Source: Arcanobacterium sp.
GTDB taxonomy: Bacteria; Actinomycetota; Actinomycetes; Actinomycetales; Actinomycetaceae
DNA length: 64,000 bases
Direction of reading: 5' to 3'
NCBI GenBank assembly: GCA_022778805.1
Contig: JALFSN010000001.1
Span: forward strand, 186,001-250,000
The notes under the pieces were generated by a model. That model had not been told where the DNA came from, did not search any database, and was given only the letters and a program-made list of their open reading frames with translations. The first letter of the stretch is position 1; every line of letters begins with the position of its first letter. A program made the position numbers and the translations under genes. This document shows, in pieces, positions 8,582 to 17,318 of the stretch.

Positions 8582-10213
8582 TCAATTCTCTGGGGAGACC
8601 GCTCCCAATCGTCCCAAGAAATCTTCGACCGTCGTCGCTCCCTCAAGTAGATCTCCCACCAGGGCGCGTGTGCCCCGATCGGGATGCATCAGTGGTATAC
8701 GTACCCAATCTCTCTGCCCAGGTACGTCGAGCGTAACGGCTTCCCAGGTGGCTGTGGCCACCGCTTGTGGAAACTTCCTTATGAGACCGCCGCGCATATA
8801 AGCACGGGTACTCTCAGGAGCATGGGTGCTGGCCCACAGCACCTGCGCGGGCGAGACTAACCGCTCCACACGTCCCGCATGATCGAGACGATTGACGATA
8901 GAGCGCTCTGGGCGCAGATCATGCCACTGCACATCAAAGGCACGCAGCTTGTCATTTTCCCAGCTCAAACTGTTTCGAGCACGCAGCGATTCCAGCATCT
9001 GCCACTTCGCTACCCACTCCACGCGCGTCGCCACGCTCCACACGTCGTGACGCAGCCCATCGAGTACCTGCTGCCACACGCTGAGCACCTGTTCAGTGGC
9101 GGAATCCGGCTCTTCTTTCTGCTGGTAGGTGGCGCGCACGGCGTCAAGATACAGGTACTGGATATCGAGAGCGGTTAGCTGTTCTCCCTGAACCGTTTCC
9201 ACCGTGGTGCGCAGATGCGGATCGTGGCTCACTGCCCACGTGGCAGTCACAGGATCAGATAGTGCAGCGCGCGCAAGCATCTGCTCAGATTCGGCGCCCA
9301 GCCCTCTCTCCATAGCCGATAGGACGAGTGTCGTCGTGCCGACCTTCAAAAAATTCGAGACATCAAACTGATTAGCGTCTCCTCCGATCACGTGCAGACG
9401 GCGATAACGGCGCTCATCAGCATGAGGTTCATCCCGAGTGTTGATAATCGGCCGATCGAACGTCGTCTCAATACCGACGTCATTCTCGACGTAATCCGCG
9501 CGCTGCGAAATTTGGAAACCCGCTTGCTCAGATTTTTTCCCAATCCCTACTCTCCCTGCGCCACACACGATTGGACGAGTGACGAAGAACGGCGTGAGCA
9601 CCCGAATGATCTGATCGAACGGCACCGAACGCTCAACGAGATAATTCTCATGTGTGCCGTAGGCTGAGCCTTTCCCATCCACATTATTTTTATAGAGCAC
9701 AATGCTGAGCCCCTGCTGATGCGCGATATCCATCGCTTCTTGCGCAATCGCCTCACCCGCGCGATCCCACAGCACAGCCTCCCACGGGGAAGCCACCTCA
9801 GGAGCGGAGTATTCGGGATGAGCATGGTCTACGTAAAAACGCGCCCCATTCGTGAGCACAGCATTCGGCGATTTCGGCAATGCCAGTTCTGCAGCACTTG
9901 GCCGCCGCACATTCGTGACGTCGAGCTTATCAGCTACAGGGGAGCTTTCCCCGCTTGGGGCAGGATGTTCCGGATCGTCAGTGAGCAAGGACGGGTGTGC
10001 TTCAGCTCGGCTGATGCGAAATCCGCGGGCGTCATTGAGCGGACTCTCCCCTTTGTAATCCCACGGAATTGCCCTGCCATTCGCACTCGCCGATCCTGCC
10101 ACGCCGTACGCATTCACAATTTGGGCGCACAGCGCCAGCACATTAGCTCTAGGATTCGTAGGATCGGTGATGCCAAATTCCGTTTCCATTCCGATCACGC
10201 GTTGCACGCTCAT
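8582..10213 (-). CDS. dop: Pup deamidase/depupylase
   Basis: Dop (543 residues, a little longer than the usual ~500) converts Pup-GGQ to Pup-GGE and removes Pup from substrates. It is a paralogue of PafA. Diagnostic segments are MSVQRVIGMETEFGITDP, WDYKGESPLNDARGFRIS, NGARFYVDHAHPEYSAPE, KNNVDGKGSAYGTHENYL and INTRDEPHADERRYRRLH. A longer insertion of about 25 residues (roughly 80-105, rich in Pro and Ser) follows the N-terminal strand. The ATG overlaps the arc stop by one base (TAATG), so it is coupled to arc. Confidence 0.96.
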   Translation of the reverse strand: MSVQRVIGMETEFGITDPTNPRANVLALCAQIVNAYGVAGSASANGRAIPWDYKGESPLNDARGFRISRAEAHPSLLTDDPEHPAPSGESSPVADKLDVTNVRRPSAAELALPKSPNAVLTNGARFYVDHAHPEYSAPEVASPWEAVLWDRAGEAIAQEAMDIAHQQGLSIVLYKNNVDGKGSAYGTHENYLVERSVPFDQIIRVLTPFFVTRPIVCGAGRVGIGKKSEQAGFQISQRADYVENDVGIETTFDRPIINTRDEPHADERRYRRLHVIGGDANQFDVSNFLKVGTTTLVLSAMERGLGAESEQMLARAALSDPVTATWAVSHDPHLRTTVETVQGEQLTALDIQYLYLDAVRATYQQKEEPDSATEQVLSVWQQVLDGLRHDVWSVATRVEWVAKWQMLESLRARNSLSWENDKLRAFDVQWHDLRPERSIVNRLDHAGRVERLVSPAQVLWASTHAPESTRAYMRGGLIRKFPQAVATATWEAVTLDVPGQRDWVRIPLMHPDRGTRALVGDLLEGATTVEDFLGRLGAVSPEN

Positions 10214-11979
10214 TATATGAGTCCTTTCGCCACAGCCGCATCCCAGCGGCCGCTATCCTCTGTGTGCCCTGGTTCATCAAGCGCCCGTTCCATAGTGCCA
10301 CTGGCTTCAGTGCCGCTGGCTTCTCCGGCAGAGGCATCGCGTGTGAGCGTTCGCTGTGCAGTATCGCCATCAGCACCGATACGCTCACTCGACGGGTGCA
10401 CAATCGGACGCACATACGTCACCCGCCGTGCTCTTCCTCGCCCATTGACGCGAGCCCAATCCTCAGGATTCGCAATGCTGGTGAGATCTTCGTTTTCTCG
10501 AATTTCCTCACGCAGAGCGCGCAGCAGGTGTGCGCTCGTTATACCTCGTTCACCCGTGGCCAAAAAATCTTTGATGGCAAGTTTTTTACCGCGATCCACA
10601 ATAGCTGCCAGCATAGCTCCTGAGACGAAATCGCTCACGTAGAGAACCTCTCGCTCTCCATCGGCATAGGTGACTTCGGCGAACTGATTATCGCCGCTGC
10701 GCTCAAAGAGCGCAGCTACCGTGGCCGCCCCCATCGCCTGAACAGCTTTCTCAGTATCACCATAACGCTCAATTTCGCTCGCGTGGATAGGTAGCTGCGG
10801 CGTGAGATATTTCGACATAATATCAATAGCTCCAGTTCTGCTTGGGCGCTCAATTCGGATTTTCACATCGAGCCGTCCAGGGCGCAAAATTGCCGGATCA
10901 ATCATGTCTTCACGGTTTGATGCACCAATGACGATCACGTTGTCAAGTTTCTCTACACCGTCAATTTCAGCCAACAGCTGTGGCACCACCGTCGTCTCAA
11001 CATCTGAGCTCACGCCAGATCCTCGGGCACGGAAAAGAGCTTCCATTTCGTCAAAGAAGATCACCACCGGAATACCATGGGCAGCGCGATCGCGAGCGCG
11101 TGAAAAAATTTCACGAATCTGCCTCTCCGTCTCCCCCACGTATTTGTCGAGCAGTTGCGGGCCTTTGATATTGAGGAAGTACGATCTCTCCGACGCAGCT
11201 TGGCCACGTGCGCTGATTCGTCCAGCTAGCTCAGTGGCGACTGCTTTGGCAATCATCGTCTTGCCACAGCCAGGTGGCCCGTAGAGCAGCACCCCTTTGG
11301 GCGGTTTCAGACCGTGTTCGCGATAGAGTTCAGGGTGCTCAAAAGGAAGTTCAACGGAATCTTTAATCTCGTTGATCTGCTCGGTCAGCCCGCCAACGTC
11401 GGAATAGTGCACATTAGGAATTTCTTCCAGCATCAAATGTTCGACGTCAGGGCGCTCCACGTGTTCGAGCGCGAATCCGGAGCGCAGGTCGGCCAGCAGC
11501 GTATCTCCAACTCGCACTGTGCCGTCTTTGAGTTTCCCAGAGAGACGCAACACTCGCTCGTCGTCAGCATGCACGTTCACTAAAACGCGGTCAGCATCAA
11601 GGACGAGCTTCACACTCACCATATCGCCAGTGTTTTCATAGCTTTCAGCTTTGATGACGACGAGCTGATCGTTGAGTACCAGCTGTTGCCCTGGCTGAAA
11701 AGCCGTAAACGTGAGGGTGTCGGAAACGGCCAGATTCATTTTCCTCCCACCCACCATCGCCACGATCGTAGGCTTCTGTGCAGAATCTCGGTTGATATCG
11801 ACAAACGTGGCATACGAGCTCGGCGGCCGCGAGAGCGATTCCAACTTCGCTGAAAGATCCTTAATCGTGGCACGCGCCGCTGAAAGAGCACGTGCCAAGC
11901 GCTCATTTTTCTCCCCTAGCGACGAGAGCTGCGAACGCAGATCAAACGTATCCGAATCCGTCTCCGCACTCATGGTCAC
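10213..11979 (-). CDS. arc: Proteasome-type AAA ATPase ARC (Mpa homologue)
   Basis: A 588-residue hexameric unfoldase that binds pupylated proteins through an N-terminal coiled coil (about residues 14-50), followed by tandem OB domains (about 55-175) and one AAA module. Walker A GPPGCGKT is at 234-241 and Walker B ends at D310-E311 (VVIFFDEME). The C-terminus ends AAVAKGLI and lacks the penultimate tyrosine (Q/G-Y-L) that docks Mpa onto the 20S proteasome. This fits the missing prcBA genes. The GTG start overlaps the trmI stop; an ATG two codons later is possible. Order trmI-arc-dop is conserved in actinobacteria. Confidence 0.96.
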   Translation of the reverse strand: MTMSAETDSDTFDLRSQLSSLGEKNERLARALSAARATIKDLSAKLESLSRPPSSYATFVDINRDSAQKPTIVAMVGGRKMNLAVSDTLTFTAFQPGQQLVLNDQLVVIKAESYENTGDMVSVKLVLDADRVLVNVHADDERVLRLSGKLKDGTVRVGDTLLADLRSGFALEHVERPDVEHLMLEEIPNVHYSDVGGLTEQINEIKDSVELPFEHPELYREHGLKPPKGVLLYGPPGCGKTMIAKAVATELAGRISARGQAASERSYFLNIKGPQLLDKYVGETERQIREIFSRARDRAAHGIPVVIFFDEMEALFRARGSGVSSDVETTVVPQLLAEIDGVEKLDNVIVIGASNREDMIDPAILRPGRLDVKIRIERPSRTGAIDIMSKYLTPQLPIHASEIERYGDTEKAVQAMGAATVAALFERSGDNQFAEVTYADGEREVLYVSDFVSGAMLAAIVDRGKKLAIKDFLATGERGITSAHLLRALREEIRENEDLTSIANPEDWARVNGRGRARRVTYVRPIVHPSSERIGADGDTAQRTLTRDASAGEASGTEASGTMERALDEPGHTEDSGRWDAAVAKGLI

Positions 11980-13178
11980 TCCTCTTTCCTCTTCTCCCTG
12001 CCTATGTCTTCTGCACCCGCATCTGCCTTGTGGGCGCGTTGAGCCGCTACTTTGGCGGCCGCCTCCCGCTCTAGCGTGCGCGCCATCGCCGCTGACTGCG
12101 GCCCTGGAGCCGACGAGCCGCTCGCTTCCACGTCTGCCCGATGAGCGACGTCACGACGTACCTTGCGCAACTTCTTCTCAGAGATCGTACGCTCGTATGC
12201 AGCATCTATATCGGCATCTGGCATATTTTCCCACGGCTCATACGCATAGGCTCCTGGAGCCGGACGCTTCGTTGGCACCAGTGGCAGAGTATCCGGAGCC
12301 AGACGCCGCGCTATCACTAAAAATCCGGTGTGCCCAATCATGCGATGATCGGGACGCACGGCCAGGCCATCGACGTGCCATGTGCGCACCAGCGATTCTG
12401 AGGCTTGTGGCTGCGTGAAATTCTCGCTGGAGCGAATCGTCTCCATCATCCTGCTCAGCTGGGTAGTCGTGGCCACATATGCGAGGATCACTCCCCCTGG
12501 GCGCAGAGCGTGCGCAGCAGCATCGACATTTTCCCACGGCGCCAGCATATCGAGCAGCACGGCATCGAGGCTCTCTGCTTCCTGGCTAGCCAAAACCTGG
12601 GCTGCATCCCCCAAAACGACGCTCCACGAACTCGGATGTTCGCCGTACCACGAGCACACATTGGCCTGCGCAATCTCCGCAAATTCTGGCCGCCGCTCCA
12701 CCGATATCAGTGTGCCCTCCGCGCCAATGGCAGCGAGCAGCGAGAGGGTGAGAGCGCCCGAGCCGAGCCCCGCCTCCAGCACATGAGCTCCTGGAAAAAT
12801 ATCGGCCATCGCTATTATCTGCGCCGAATCTTTGGGGTAGATCACGGTTGCTCCGCGCGGCATTGACAGTACATAATCCGAAACGAGAGGCCGCAGTGCC
12901 AAGAGTCGGTGTCCATCTGCCGTGGTGAGTACCGTCCCCTCCGGCTTTCCGATGAGCTCTCGGTGGTAAAAACTCCCCCGCGTCGATTGAAAGTATCCCT
13001 CGCGCGTGAGCGAAATCGTGTATTTTCGCCCTTTGACATCAGTGAGTTGCACGCGTTCACCCGCACGGAAAGTTCCCCGACGCCGGTCAGCCCCTGTGAG
13101 CTGAGGCGGGGCAGAATTTTCTCCCCCCACAGCGAGATTCTCTCTCCCAACTGATTGTTGTTCCTGATATGTACCCAC
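11976..13178 (-). CDS. trmI: tRNA (adenine-58-N1)-methyltransferase
   Basis: A 400-residue SAM-dependent methyltransferase related to Rv2118c, making m1A58 in the tRNA T-loop. An N-terminal beta domain (FRAGERVQLTDVKGRKYTI) precedes the catalytic Rossmann domain with the SAM motif HVLEAGLGSGALTL near residue 135 and SLDAVLLDMLAPWE further on. The C-terminal 100 residues are charged and of low complexity, longer than in Mycobacterium. It heads the trmI-arc-dop operon, overlapping arc by four bases, and is divergent from the RecB-like gene across 74 bases. This neighbourhood is the same as in Mycobacterium tuberculosis. Confidence 0.95.
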   Translation of the reverse strand: MGTYQEQQSVGRENLAVGGENSAPPQLTGADRRRGTFRAGERVQLTDVKGRKYTISLTREGYFQSTRGSFYHRELIGKPEGTVLTTADGHRLLALRPLVSDYVLSMPRGATVIYPKDSAQIIAMADIFPGAHVLEAGLGSGALTLSLLAAIGAEGTLISVERRPEFAEIAQANVCSWYGEHPSSWSVVLGDAAQVLASQEAESLDAVLLDMLAPWENVDAAAHALRPGGVILAYVATTTQLSRMMETIRSSENFTQPQASESLVRTWHVDGLAVRPDHRMIGHTGFLVIARRLAPDTLPLVPTKRPAPGAYAYEPWENMPDADIDAAYERTISEKKLRKVRRDVAHRADVEASGSSAPGPQSAAMARTLEREAAAKVAAQRAHKADAGAEDIGREKRKEE

Positions 13179-13252
13179 GCACTCATCATAGCGGCAGCTG
13201 CTGAGAAACTTTTGATCGACTATTTCCCTAACCGTAGGTTTAAGCTACAGGT

Positions 13253-14092
13253 ATGGAGTCACAGCATTCTCGTTCAGCCGCGCTCTCCCCCTCGCGCGTC
13301 AAAGATTTTCGCAACTGCCCGCTCAAATTTCGCTATCGCATGATCGATCAGCTGCCTGAACCTCCCTCGACGGCGGCACTGCGAGGAACGATTGTCCACG
13401 CAGTCTTGGAGCACATGTTTGACCTGGAGCCACAAGCTCGAACTGAAGCTCACGCCCAGGCTGCACTTACGAAAGAGTGGAATGACCACTTGAACAAGCA
13501 CCCGCAGGCGCTGGATCTCTTTTCCGATGACGCCGAATGCGATGCGTGGCTAGCCTCAGCCCGTCCGCTGCTCAGCTCCTATTTCCAGCTGGAAAATCCA
13601 CAATTTCTCCAGCCAATAGGACGTGAAAAATACGTGCGCACACAGCTGCCCTCTGGCATCGCCATCCACGGGTTTATTGATCGACTTGACGAAGCCCCTA
13701 ATGGAGCACTGCGGGTTGTGGATTATAAAACTGGCAAATCTCCCTCGCCGCGTTTCCAGGATGAGTATCTCTTTCAAATGCGCTTTTACGCCACTGCGCT
13801 CTACTACTGCGTTGGCCGTCTACCAGCTCGCACACAGCTTATTTTTCTCAAAGATACCCGCGTGCTCACCTACGATCCCACGGAGGGCGATATACGCTCT
13901 CTGAGCGCCGACGTAAATCAGGCGTGGCACGAGATCAAGGCCGCTCTGCTCACTCACTCGTTTGTGCCCACCCCGAATAAACTGTGCGACTGGTGCACAT
14001 TCAAAAAATTCTGCCCCGCCTTTGGCGGCACGGAACCAGATATGCCCGCTGAGCGTATCCACTATGTGCTCAGCGTGGAAGAATCGGCGTAG
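13253..14092 (+). CDS. RecB/Cas4-like PD-(D/E)XK exonuclease
   Basis: A 279-residue nuclease related to Rv2119. The N-terminus has LSPSRVKDFRNCPLKFRYR (first cysteine of an iron-sulfur cluster). The catalytic core is IHGFIDRLDE ... LRVVDYKTGKSP, containing the Asp and D-Y-K of the PD-(D/E)XK fold, with QMRFYATALYY after it. The C-terminus CDWCTFKKFCPAF gives the other cysteines of a 4Fe-4S cluster, as in AddB and Cas4. Acts on DNA; the pathway is unknown, and no Cas or Add partner is near, so it is not evidence for CRISPR. ATG start at 13253; divergent from trmI. Confidence 0.9.
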   Translation: MESQHSRSAALSPSRVKDFRNCPLKFRYRMIDQLPEPPSTAALRGTIVHAVLEHMFDLEPQARTEAHAQAALTKEWNDHLNKHPQALDLFSDDAECDAWLASARPLLSSYFQLENPQFLQPIGREKYVRTQLPSGIAIHGFIDRLDEAPNGALRVVDYKTGKSPSPRFQDEYLFQMRFYATALYYCVGRLPARTQLIFLKDTRVLTYDPTEGDIRSLSADVNQAWHEIKAALLTHSFVPTPNKLCDWCTFKKFCPAFGGTEPDMPAERIHYVLSVEESA

Positions 14093-14318
14093 GCGGCTAT
14101 GTCGGGCTAGTGGCACGAACAGGTGCGGCCAAGTGCCGAAATCCGCGCGGGTGCGACAGCAAACTTGCCCGCTCTGGCCAACTCAAAAAACAGATATAAC
14201 CCCGACTTACTTCTTCATGCCCTCGCCACCCATGGCGGGGGCATCTGTTGTGGCAGAGTCGCCAATTGCTTATATCCCACAGATATTCCAGAGCCTTTAG
14301 CCAACAGAGCCTGAAATC

Positions 14319-14360
14319 AAAAACGCTGGCTAGCATTTTTCATTGCTATACCAGCGTTTT
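14319..14360 (-). terminator. Terminator of tRNA-Leu(GAG)
   Basis: The arms AAAACGCTGG (ending 14329) and CCAGCGTTTT (14351-14360) form a 10-bp stem with a 21-base loop. On the minus strand it follows the tRNA 3' end by 7 bases and runs into TTTTTGATTT, a typical intrinsic terminator. It may also work for transcripts from the RecB-like gene on the plus strand. Confidence 0.75.
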
Positions 14361-14366
14361 CTCGTG

Positions 14367-14453
14367 TGCGCGGAGGGGGACTTGAACCCCCACCCCCGTA
14401 TAATGGGGACTAGCACCTCAAGCTAGCGCGTCTGCCTATTCCGCCACCCGCGC
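14367..14453 (-). tRNA. tRNA-Leu (anticodon GAG)
   Basis: Minus-strand cloverleaf of 87 nt: acceptor arms GCGCGGG and TCCGCGC, D-arm GGCGGAATAGGCAGACG, anticodon stem CTAGC/GCTAG with loop TTGAGGT (anticodon GAG, reading CUC), long variable arm with a T/C-rich stem, T-arm GGGGTTCAAGTCCCC. Discriminator A; CCA not encoded. Confidence 0.95.
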
Positions 14454-14586
14454 AAGGCGTCGATCAGCGACACAGAAAAAGATATCACCTCTGCTGGACG
14501 CTGGCCAATTTCACGCGCGAAAATTTTATGTGAGAAAGCGCAAATGAAGCATGGAAAAACTTTGCAAGCTGGGATAAGCTCAACAC

Positions 14587-14949
14587 ATGACGATTGATCC
14601 ACACAGTGCATTTGAAGCTCTCATTGAGGCGTGGCAAGAGTTCCATGCAGCAGTGATGGAGGCGGAAGACGGCGAAGCTCCGCGTGTACTGCGCGCAGCA
14701 GATCGACTCGCTGATGCCTACACGGTGTATGACGACGTGCTTTTTACCAGTTTTGGGGTAGAAGCGCCGTTTGACACATTCTCCGACGATGATGACGATG
14801 ACGCTGACGACACTGAGGATCTCGATGACGATTTCGACGATGGCCTCGTCGATGAGTTTGACGACGATGACGACTTCGATAGCTTTGATGATGCAGACTT
14901 TGACGACGTAGATTTTGACGACAACTTCGACGAGAGCGAAGAGAACTAG
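14587..14949 (+). CDS. Small acidic actinobacterial protein with Asp-rich tail
   Basis: A 120-residue protein. The first 65 residues form a helical domain (FEALIEAWQEFHAAVM ... ADAYTVYDDVLFTSFGVEAPFD) that resembles a small conserved actinobacterial family sometimes mislabelled primosomal. From residue 66 on, the chain is almost only Asp, Glu and Phe, with recurrent D-D-F/V units (for example DDFDDGLVDEFDD). Estimated charge is extremely negative. No enzyme motif is seen. The function is unknown; an intrinsically disordered acidic tail often binds basic proteins or mimics nucleic acid. It lies 120 bases upstream of uppP in the same direction. Confidence 0.75.
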   Translation: MTIDPHSAFEALIEAWQEFHAAVMEAEDGEAPRVLRAADRLADAYTVYDDVLFTSFGVEAPFDTFSDDDDDDADDTEDLDDDFDDGLVDEFDDDDDFDSFDDADFDDVDFDDNFDESEEN

Positions 14950-15072
14950 TGCGGCGGGAGGAATAGTACGGTACTAGGAGCAGCGTGGCGTTGAGATGGG
15001 ATGCCGAGAAGCGCTGAGAACTAAATAAACACTAAAAGCTAAAGACAGTAAAAGTGTGTATAGTCTGAACCC

Positions 15073-15927
15073 GTGAATATTCTTGAAGCAATAGTGCTCG
15101 GGGCAGTTCAAGGCCTCACGGAGTTTCTCCCCATTTCTTCTTCCGCCCACTTGCGCATCGTCGGTGACCTCTTCCCAGCTCTAGGCGATCCTGGCGTCAC
15201 ATTTACCGCCGTCACGCAGATTGGCACTGAGACGGCAGTACTGCTCTATTTTTGGAAAGATATCCTGCGCATTATTCGCAAATGGTTCTCTTCCATGCCG
15301 TGGGTGAAGCCAGATAAACGCCTGGCCGTCACCGATCCAGATGTGCGCCTGGGGTGGATCGTGATTATTGGCACGATCCCGATTGTGGTACTCGGGCTAT
15401 TGCTACAAGATGCTATCGATTCAATTTTTAGAAACCTCTATCTCACTGCCGCTATGCTCGCGCTCTTTGCCATCGTCATAGGTATTGCAGACCGCGTCGG
15501 TAAGCGGCACATTCCCTTAGAGCAAATGAGTCTGCGTGACGGCGTCATCCTCGGTTTTGCACAGAGCCTTGCGTTAGTGCCTGGTGTGAGTAGATCGGGA
15601 GGCACGATTGCCGTTGGCTTATTCTTGGGTTATACCCGTGCTGCTGCAGCGAGAATCTCATTTTTGCTTGCGGTACCAGCAGTATTTGGTTCTGGCTTCT
15701 ATCGGCTACTCTCTGACGACGGCACTGGAGTACAGGTAGGGGCGGTGCCGACGCTAGTGGCGACGCTGGTTGCTTTCGTCGTAGGCTATGCCGTAATTGT
15801 GTGGTTTTTACGTCTCGTGGAGACCAAATCGTTTATGCCATTCGTAATTTACCGTATTGTGTTGGCAGTTGCCGTCGTCATTTTCATCGGCGTTGGGATA
15901 CTTCACGCGATGCCCGTGCAGGTATAG
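15073..15927 (+). CDS. uppP: Undecaprenyl-diphosphatase UppP (BacA)
   Basis: A 284-residue membrane enzyme that dephosphorylates undecaprenyl diphosphate to recycle the lipid carrier of cell-wall synthesis; extra copies give bacitracin resistance. The two family motifs are intact: AVQGLTEFLPISSSAHL near residue 12 (catalytic Glu and SSSAH) and PGVSRSGGTIAVGLFLG near residue 170. About seven membrane segments. The GTG start has little Shine-Dalgarno but matches the conserved N-terminus NILEAIVLG. Confidence 0.97.
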   Translation: MNILEAIVLGAVQGLTEFLPISSSAHLRIVGDLFPALGDPGVTFTAVTQIGTETAVLLYFWKDILRIIRKWFSSMPWVKPDKRLAVTDPDVRLGWIVIIGTIPIVVLGLLLQDAIDSIFRNLYLTAAMLALFAIVIGIADRVGKRHIPLEQMSLRDGVILGFAQSLALVPGVSRSGGTIAVGLFLGYTRAAAARISFLLAVPAVFGSGFYRLLSDDGTGVQVGAVPTLVATLVAFVVGYAVIVWFLRLVETKSFMPFVIYRIVLAVAVVIFIGVGILHAMPVQV

Positions 15928-15968
15928 CAGGCCAGTACGAAGATAGACCATAGCGATAGGGACAAACG

Positions 15969-16682
15969 ATGATAGCTGACGTCACTTCCACTGCTCATGC
16001 AGATCTGCTGTTGCCTGCAGGTGTGCTGTTTGATATGGACGGTACGCTCACGGATTCTGAAAAATTTTGGTACCAGGCACAGCGAGAAATCTTTGGAAAT
16101 CTTGGCATCTCCTGGGGGCACGACGATCAAAAACTGGTGATTGGCCTTGATATCGTCGATGGCGCCCAGCGGGCTCTTGAGCACTTTGGAGTACAGGCAG
16201 ACGCTGAACAGGTAGGACATGCAATTGCGCAGCGCGTGATTGAGTTGGCCACCGAATACGGTGTACCTTGGCGGCCGGGAGCTCTGGAGCTACTGACGTG
16301 GCTCGCACAGCGAGGTGTCCCTTCTGCGCTAGTGACGTCGTCATATCTTCCGTTTGCCACGATAGTGGCCAACAATGCCCCACAGGGGAGCCTTGAAGCG
16401 CTAGTGACGGGAGATCGCGTGACGCACTCCAAGCCGCATCCAGAGCCATTTCAGATGGCAGCTCGGTTGCTCGGACATGCCCCAGGCGACTGTGTCGCTT
16501 TTGAAGATTCCGTTTATGGCGTGCAGTCTGCCCACGACTCTGGAGCAGTAACGGTGGCTGTGCCCTACCAAGTGCCGATACCCAGTCAGCCAGGAGTCAT
16601 TTTCCTCGACTCGTTAGAATACGCGACCGCAGAATTTTTTGATCGAATTCTGCGTGAGCGCCACACGCTGAGCCAACCGTAG
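15969..16682 (+). CDS. HAD-superfamily phosphatase (beta-phosphoglucomutase-like)
   Basis: A 237-residue HAD hydrolase. Motif I is GVLFDMDGTLTDSE (nucleophile and acid/base Asp), motif II is the Ser in ALVTSSY, motif III the Lys in THSKPHPEPFQMAA, and motif IV is the acidic pair in CVAFEDSVYGVQSA. The helical cap between motifs I and II matches the class used by sugar-phosphate phosphatases and phosphoglucomutases. The substrate cannot be told. It lies 41 bases after uppP and is likely co-transcribed; the next 200 bases (16683-16882) are AT-rich and gene-free. Confidence 0.9.
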   Translation: MIADVTSTAHADLLLPAGVLFDMDGTLTDSEKFWYQAQREIFGNLGISWGHDDQKLVIGLDIVDGAQRALEHFGVQADAEQVGHAIAQRVIELATEYGVPWRPGALELLTWLAQRGVPSALVTSSYLPFATIVANNAPQGSLEALVTGDRVTHSKPHPEPFQMAARLLGHAPGDCVAFEDSVYGVQSAHDSGAVTVAVPYQVPIPSQPGVIFLDSLEYATAEFFDRILRERHTLSQP

Positions 16683-16882
16683 ACGCCGCACACTCAATTA
16701 GCTGTAGACGCCGCAACCGCACGCGACACACCCAAAGAAAAATCATCCATACGCAATAACTTAGCGTGTATTGCATTAATTTCAGAGCATTTACATTTGC
16801 TCAGCGTGTCGCTCTTGCATCATTTTAAGATTCTTTGCTCAAAATCAACGCATTTCACATTAAATCCTGTATGCTTGCACAT

Positions 16883-17179
16883 ATGAGCGCATTAATAGAT
16901 ATAGAAACACAGCCAACATACGACTTTGCGGCAATAGTCGCTGCAAATATACGCGCACAAGCATCGCGCATCGGGTTTAATCAGTCAGAATTAGCACGAG
17001 AGCTTGGATATAACCAAGGCGCTGTAAATCAGCGTTGGCGAGGTAAGCGTCAGTGGCAGCTTGATGATTTATCTAAAGTAGCTGCGGTGCTTGGCACGAC
17101 GCCGTGGGAGCTTGTGCAACCCATGGGTGATATTGAAAAGCTCCCGCAGTTGGACTCGAACCAACAACCGTTCGATTAA
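16883..17179 (+). CDS. XRE-family helix-turn-helix regulator overlapping tRNA-Asn
   Basis: A 98-residue DNA-binding protein. The XRE/Cro-type domain covers about residues 15-80: IRAQASRIGFNQSELARELGYN, QGAVNQRWRGKRQW, then DLSKVAAVLGTTPWELV. An upstream TTG (16835) would add 16 unlikely residues. The last 13 codons are read through the complement of the 3' half of tRNA-Asn (17141-17212), so the natural C-terminus is probably lost or replaced. The gene and its upstream 200 bases are more AT-rich than the flanks. This pattern fits a phage or plasmid repressor left at a tRNA attachment site. Confidence 0.75.
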   Translation: MSALIDIETQPTYDFAAIVAANIRAQASRIGFNQSELARELGYNQGAVNQRWRGKRQWQLDDLSKVAAVLGTTPWELVQPMGDIEKLPQLDSNQQPFD

Positions 17180-17212
17180 CAGTCGAATGCTCTGCCATTG
17201 AGCTATGCGGGA
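17141..17212 (-). tRNA. tRNA-Asn (anticodon GTT)
   Basis: Minus-strand 72-nt cloverleaf: acceptor arms TCCCGCA and TGCGGGA, D-arm TAGCTCAATGGCAGAGC, anticodon loop CTGTTAA (GTT), T-arm TTGGTTCGAGTCCAA, discriminator G. The 3' CCA is not encoded. Its 3' end points into the XRE gene. Confidence 0.96.
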
Positions 17213-17318
17213 TCAACAGGCATTACTGTAGCAAAGATCCATGCATAAGGCGAAATTAGCCGATCGTGGCACACAGCACACTTGCCGGTAGCTGCCATTT
17301 TACGGCTACGCACACCAG

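Noticed and set aside
13253..14092. Cas4-like nuclease as a CRISPR sign
   Set aside because: No cas genes or repeat-spacer arrays were seen; it is the ordinary actinobacterial RecB-like gene next to trmI.
14718..14924. Ser/Lys-rich minus-strand frame
   Set aside because: It is the complement of the Asp-codon repeats of the acidic protein, a repeat artefact.
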